From positions 1 to 26,556 of the forward strand of contig JAFAFW010000048.1 of assembly GCA_023423275.1 (NCBI GenBank): a DNA stretch of 26,556 bases. Direction: 5' to 3'. The notes beneath the pieces were generated by a model. That model did no database searches and was not told the origin of the DNA. It was given only the letters and a program-made list of their open reading frames with translations. The number at the start of each line of letters is the position of its first letter. Position 1 is the first letter of the stretch. Position numbers and translations under genes: made by a program. Origin of the DNA: Pseudomonadota bacterium. Lineage in GTDB: Bacteria > Pseudomonadota > Alphaproteobacteria > Rhizobiales > Hyphomicrobiaceae. Below are positions 23,667 through 26,556 of this stretch, in pieces.

Positions 23667-24434
23667 ATGAACTCGGATAAGGATTTCATCAGCAAGGTCG
23701 CGCTTGTAACAGGCGCAGGCTCGGGGATGGGTCTCGCGACGGCGACGGCCTTTGCTCAGGCCGGCGCGTCAGTGGTACTGGCTGATCTTCGCGAGGATAC
23801 GGTGCGTTCCGCAGCAGAGGATCTGACTTCGTCCGGACTGAGCGCCATCGGCTTGCAGTGCGATGTTTCAGATGAGTCCGCTGTCGCCCACATGGTCAAT
23901 CGGACGATCTCCACCTTCGGGCGGCTGGACGCAGCATTCAACAACGCCGGCGTTCAAAGCCCTGCTATCGAGATGGCCGACGCCACGGGTGAGGAGTTCG
24001 ACCGCGTTACGGCGATCAATCTGCGCGGCGTCTGGAACTGTATGAAGTACGAACTGCGCCAGATGCGCAGCCAAGGAGCCGGTGCAATCGTCAACTGCTC
24101 GTCCATAGGAGGTCTGATCGGTCTTCCCAGCCGCGCGACTTACCACGCTTCCAAGCACGGCGTGATCGGAATGACGAAGAGTGCGGCGCTCGAATATGCA
24201 TCACGTGGCATCCGCATCAACGCGATCTGTCCTGGCACCATCGAAACACCGATGGTGACGGAGATGCTGGCGAAAGAGCCCGACGCGATGAGGGAGATCC
24301 TGCGGGATCAGCCGATCGGACGGCTGGGCAGACCTGAAGAAATCGCGTCTGCCGTCCTGTGGCTATGCAGCCCCGGCGCGAGCTTCGTCATCGGCCACGC
24401 CCTCGCTGTCGACGGCGGCTTCACCGCGCACTAG
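23667..24434 (+). CDS. Short-chain dehydrogenase/reductase (classical SDR)
   Basis: The 255-residue NAD(P)-dependent oxidoreductase has the cofactor motif TGAGSGMG near residue 17, acidic D at the end of beta2 (VVLADLRED, suggesting NAD preference), the NNAG motif near 92, catalytic S in NCSSIGG, Y-x-x-x-K in YHASKHG near 155, and PG-IETPM after beta6. It ends with the usual HALAVDGGFTAH. The start at 23667 is preferred because GGAG lies seven bases upstream; an ATG at 23661 is too close to it. Thirty-five bases separate it from the cupin stop, so it is the third gene of the alcohol dehydrogenase operon. Confidence 0.95.
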   Translation: MNSDKDFISKVALVTGAGSGMGLATATAFAQAGASVVLADLREDTVRSAAEDLTSSGLSAIGLQCDVSDESAVAHMVNRTISTFGRLDAAFNNAGVQSPAIEMADATGEEFDRVTAINLRGVWNCMKYELRQMRSQGAGAIVNCSSIGGLIGLPSRATYHASKHGVIGMTKSAALEYASRGIRINAICPGTIETPMVTEMLAKEPDAMREILRDQPIGRLGRPEEIASAVLWLCSPGASFVIGHALAVDGGFTAH

Positions 24435-24613
24435 CAAGGAAGCATCTCGGCCAGGAAAACGTCGCGCTTCGTGCGCTTCTTCTTCGACGCGAAATCAAGC
24501 GATGCAAGCTCAGTTGGTCGTCCGTCGCAGCCCCCTCGAATCAATGGCATCAGCCTGCCATGATCGACGGGTTGTTCAGAGGTTTTAGGAAGGCGGACCG
24601 ACTCGGGCTGCAT
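24431..24613 (-). mobile_element. IS5-family transposase N-terminal stump
   Basis: The minus-strand frame ends ...LASLDFASKKKRTKRDVFLAEM and then stops after three more codons. This matches the N-terminal 'KKxRTRRExFLAEM' segment that precedes VPW in many IS5-family transposases. The remaining ~270 codons with the DDE residues are absent. The truncation point coincides with the SDR stop codon (24432-24434): the stop of this frame is formed by the same bases read in reverse. No terminal inverted repeat pair or target duplication was identified. Confidence 0.5.
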
Positions 24614-24704
24614 CTCGTTTGACGGTCTCGAAAGCGTGAACGGGTGGAAGAGCGCTGCATCGCCCTCGACCTAAAAATGGACAAGCCGAAAGTCGTCGTG
24701 CCGC
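24614..24704. other. Spacer downstream of the IS stump
   Basis: A short plus-strand stretch (about 24643-24752) reads coding-like (ERCIALDLKMDKPKVVVPLN...) without a start and then stops, possibly another gene fragment. Nothing further is recognisable. Confidence 0.2.
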
Positions 24705-25298
24705 TCAATCAGGTCTTTGCACCGCGTGAGCGATCTGAGGGCCTGCGGCAAGCCTGACACGCCGACAGTCGGATGCACACGGGCCATCCGAGTCGAGAGG
24801 TTTGGGTCCCTTGCGATGCAACACGCACTTTGAGGGCATGATCGTGGCCGTTGTTACACCTCTGGAATCGCACTGGCCATCCGCAGATCCGTTCACAATC
24901 AAAGCATAGCCATTCGGTTCGAGGGGCGGCCAGAACAGCGATACATTTGGAGCTAAAGTAATATTTTCAGCCGCGCTGTAGCCCACGACGCAGCGTAGAA
25001 CACCGCTTTCCAAGGTTACAGAGACAAAACTCGTGTGCGGACTTTTTCCGGCAACGGTGAGTAAATAAGCGTCACATCCGTACTCCGTCCGCAAGTGTTG
25101 GGGCTGCCACCGCTGAGATCTCCTGACGAGGTACAGAAGGGCATTCTGCATCGTCCGGAGTTGCCGCCACAAGTGTGCGCACAAGTTGAGCGAGTAGTCA
25201 CCGCCCCGACCCCTCAATGGGGATGCATCGCCAAGGTCGGAGTCCCTCATGACTAGGAGCCGCCAGTGCGGCCGCGACTGGGATCTCAGGTTTGTCAC
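24705..25298 (-). CDS. Pyridoxamine-5'-phosphate oxidase (PPOx)-like flavin/split-barrel protein
   Basis: The central part matches the FMN-binding split-barrel family: YLLTVAGKSPHTSFVSVTLE, then GYSAAENITLAPNVSLFWPPLEPNGYALIVNGSA (the LLWPP-x-GGY-LIVDG-A signature), and PSKCVLHRKG (PTRAVLHR in relatives), closing with the SDGPCASDC tail seen in actinobacterial and proteobacterial members. Homology begins near residue 70, so the true start is unclear: GTG at 25298, ATG at 25250 and ATG at 25151 are in frame, none with a good ribosome-binding site. The N-terminal part may be non-native DNA fused by rearrangement. Function within the family is not known. Confidence 0.6.
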   Translation of the reverse strand: MTNLRSQSRPHWRLLVMRDSDLGDASPLRGRGGDYSLNLCAHLWRQLRTMQNALLYLVRRSQRWQPQHLRTEYGCDAYLLTVAGKSPHTSFVSVTLESGVLRCVVGYSAAENITLAPNVSLFWPPLEPNGYALIVNGSADGQCDSRGVTTATIMPSKCVLHRKGPKPLDSDGPCASDCRRVRLAAGPQIAHAVQRPD

Positions 25299-25949
25299 GA
25301 GTCGGGCCGGGATTGGTCAGCGTCTTGGGAGCAACCGACTATCGCATGAGGATCACGCCAACGAAACTCCGGCAACGAAGTGGAGACACGCGGCGGTCAC
25401 GCGCGCGCTTGCGCATCATCAAACGGTCGAGCACCAGGGGACTTTGGGGCGCCTGCTGGTCAATTGCGCGTCTCTGTTGACGGCGATGGGCAGCCACGGG
25501 ATGCGGACCGCCTTTCCGTTAGCGCTCTTTTCCTCTGTGATCCGACGGCAGCGACTGCCTAGCTTCGTATCGAAATACCAGGATCAAACGTGCGATAAAA
25601 TTCGTTTGTCAAATGGTTGCGAGAGCCGCAAGCTCTCCAATCGGCGGGTGTCGATTTTTCGGCATCGGGCGCTGGTTTGAAGGCTTGGAATGGTAGTAAC
25701 GACGGACCGCGACGAAGAATCGCGCGCCTTGTTTCCCTTTCTTAGCCGCAGTCACTCGATTGCAGGACCAGGATTTTCACAGTGACTCGTTCCGCCAGCC
25801 GCCTTATGCGTTCATCTCTGTATCGGCCAAGCCTACGCGTTCAGCGTCTTCAATCTCCCGATGACACGGGTCGAACCTGAGGCCATAGCAACTTGAATGG
25901 TGACTTCGGTCTCGTGCCAGAACCATCGCGATGAGCAGGGAGAGCGGAA
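25299..25949. other. Region without a recognisable gene
   Basis: The longest frame (plus, 25249-25680, 143 codons) overlaps the PPOx gene start and has no family resemblance. From 25680 to 25940 all frames are short. Given the stumps on both sides, this is probably degraded coding DNA. No repeats, tRNA-like folds or T-run terminators were seen. Confidence 0.3.
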
Positions 25950-26104
25950 ATGGCTCACGTTGAACCCGACGAGACCTCGTTTGGAAACCTTTGATGCAGT
26001 GGGCTGGGTATCATGTCACGCAACGCATGCTGGCAATGAGACCGAAGATCAAAGCCAGTGAGGCCGCAGTGGCGGCCGCTAGCAGCAACCCGTCGGGCTT
26101 CTGA
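25950..26104 (+). pseudogene. Deletion scar of an OFA-type (oxalate/formate) MFS transporter
   Basis: A very good ribosome-binding site (AGGGAGAGCGGA) precedes the ATG at 25950, which encodes MAHVEPDETSFGNL before a stop at 25992. Bases up to 26104 then read, in the +2 frame, MLAMRPKIKASEAAVAAASSNPSGF and stop, a plausible hydrophilic C-terminal tail of an oxalate/formate-antiporter-family MFS protein. The following gene is the small subunit that normally accompanies such transporters. I infer that about 1.5 kb of transporter was deleted, leaving both ends. This rests on context more than on direct homology. Confidence 0.45.
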
Positions 26105-26112
26105 GGGTGAAA

Positions 26113-26235
26113 ATGGACAGAACAGAACGACCGACCACACCGCTCCAACTTGCTTTGGCATGGGGCTTCTTGAGTATTCCGCTTCTGGGGGGCGTCCTGC
26201 AGACGGTCATCAACGCTGCGAAACTATTTCGATAG
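26113..26235 (+). CDS. MFS transporter small-subunit-like single-TM protein
   Basis: This is a 40-residue ORF with GAGGG about six bases before its ATG. It has a polar start (MDRTERPTTP), one membrane helix (LQLALAWGFLSIPLLGGVLQTVI) and the end NAAKLFR. The pattern ALAW-x(3)-IPL-x-GV-x-T-x-x-NA-KLF matches the tiny 'MFS transporter small subunit' proteins encoded next to OFA-family oxalate/formate transporters and formate dehydrogenase. It appears intact although its presumed partner upstream is deleted. Confidence 0.65.
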   Translation: MDRTERPTTPLQLALAWGFLSIPLLGGVLQTVINAAKLFR

Positions 26236-26414
26236 TCAGCAGCGTCCATCGCTACGAGTAAAGGACGGGGAAGTGCCGCCCGTCGGCGAGAGCATGGGTG
26301 CAGTCGAGCGATCAGCGCTCGTTGCGCCCGCTGGATACGGCGATAGGCGCTCGGGTTACGGTCCCTGAGGATCGTGGTATACGGTATCTATCGAGCAAGA
26401 TACAGGAGTTCGAC

Positions 26415-26556
26415 ATGGGCAGACAAGGGAAGCAGAATTACGAGCGACTCACGGAACCGCTCGTTCGCGACGACGGTGTATTGCGCCCTGCCTCTTGGGA
26501 TGAGGCGCTTGATCGCGCTGCCGAGGGCTTTCTCCGCAACCGCGAGGCTCACGGTC
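26415..26556 (+). CDS. Molybdopterin-dependent (formate-dehydrogenase-like) oxidoreductase alpha subunit, partial
   Basis: The ATG at 26415 is preceded by AGGAG at seven bases. The 47 visible residues (MGRQGKQNYERLTEPLVRDD..., RPASWDEALDRAAEGF) carry the RLTxPLxR ... L-x-PASWDEAL signature that follows the iron-sulfur segment in bis-MGD oxidoreductases such as formate dehydrogenase alpha. The gene runs off the right edge. The first iron-sulfur segment seen in many relatives is absent from the N-terminus, so either this subgroup starts here or the gene is 5'-shortened. The OFA-type small subunit just upstream supports formate as substrate. Confidence 0.7.
   Translation, partial: MGRQGKQNYERLTEPLVRDDGVLRPASWDEALDRAAEGFLRNREAHG

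Noticed and set aside
26371..26390. GTATAC-centred motif as a GntR-type operator before the formate-dehydrogenase-like gene
   Set aside because: A six-base palindrome with an imperfect neighbouring repeat is too little evidence, and no GntR gene is in the window.
1..26556. CRISPR array or tandem repeats
   Set aside because: No regularly spaced direct repeats were seen on reading the window.

Overview
The window is a GC-rich chromosomal segment from an alphaproteobacterium, most likely of the Rhizobiales/Hyphomicrobiales. The signs are the split-subunit methylmalonyl-CoA mutase, a dispersed palindromic intergenic element of the type common in Bradyrhizobium relatives, a FixK/FNR-type box, and the overall gene content. 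No species can be assigned from sequence alone.

Layout. (1) 1-4.6 kb is core metabolism: the 3' part of the small subunit (mutA) and the complete large subunit (scpA) of methylmalonyl-CoA mutase, separated by a folded repeat and an antisense DUF817 membrane-protein gene. (2) 4.65-7.27 kb holds a small DUF2188 gene and tRNA-Lys(TTT), followed directly by a short accessory block: an HNH-type protein, two divergent hypothetical genes whose starts abut, and the decayed 3' end of a cupin gene. (3) 7.9-12.1 kb is an RND efflux pair on the minus strand (lipoprotein adaptor, then permease, coupled by TAATG), with no outer-membrane channel gene beside it. (4) 12.1-12.56 kb is an AT-rich divergent control region with a perfect FNR/FixK-type palindrome. 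(5) 12.56-17.9 kb is a plus-strand set of AbgT-family transporter, M20 metallopeptidase, SLC13-type permease with two RCK-C domains, and an HdeD-like membrane protein. It looks like uptake and hydrolysis of an acylated or peptidic substrate followed by organic-anion transport. (6) 17.9-26.3 kb is a mosaic of intact and broken genes. The intact part is a LysR regulator facing a zinc alcohol dehydrogenase - cupin - SDR operon, plus a cyclophilin-like gene and a PPOx-like gene.

The most notable feature is the style of decay in 18-26 kb. Several genes keep a good ribosome-binding site and N-terminus, and some also keep the native C-terminus, but have lost the middle or end: two carboxymuconolactone-decarboxylase (CMD) genes, an MFS transporter, a cytochrome P460, and an oxalate/formate (OFA)-type MFS transporter. 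An IS5-type transposase stump is also present. The deleted OFA gene is followed by an intact 40-residue 'MFS small subunit' ORF and the start of a molybdopterin formate-dehydrogenase-like gene, so an oxalate/formate module probably runs off the right edge.

I see no CRISPR array, no complete transposon, no integrase and no rRNA. I found no convincing new multi-gene system. The best leads are the deletion-scarred cluster, the uncharacterised block beside tRNA-Lys, and the leader structures ahead of the transporter genes.
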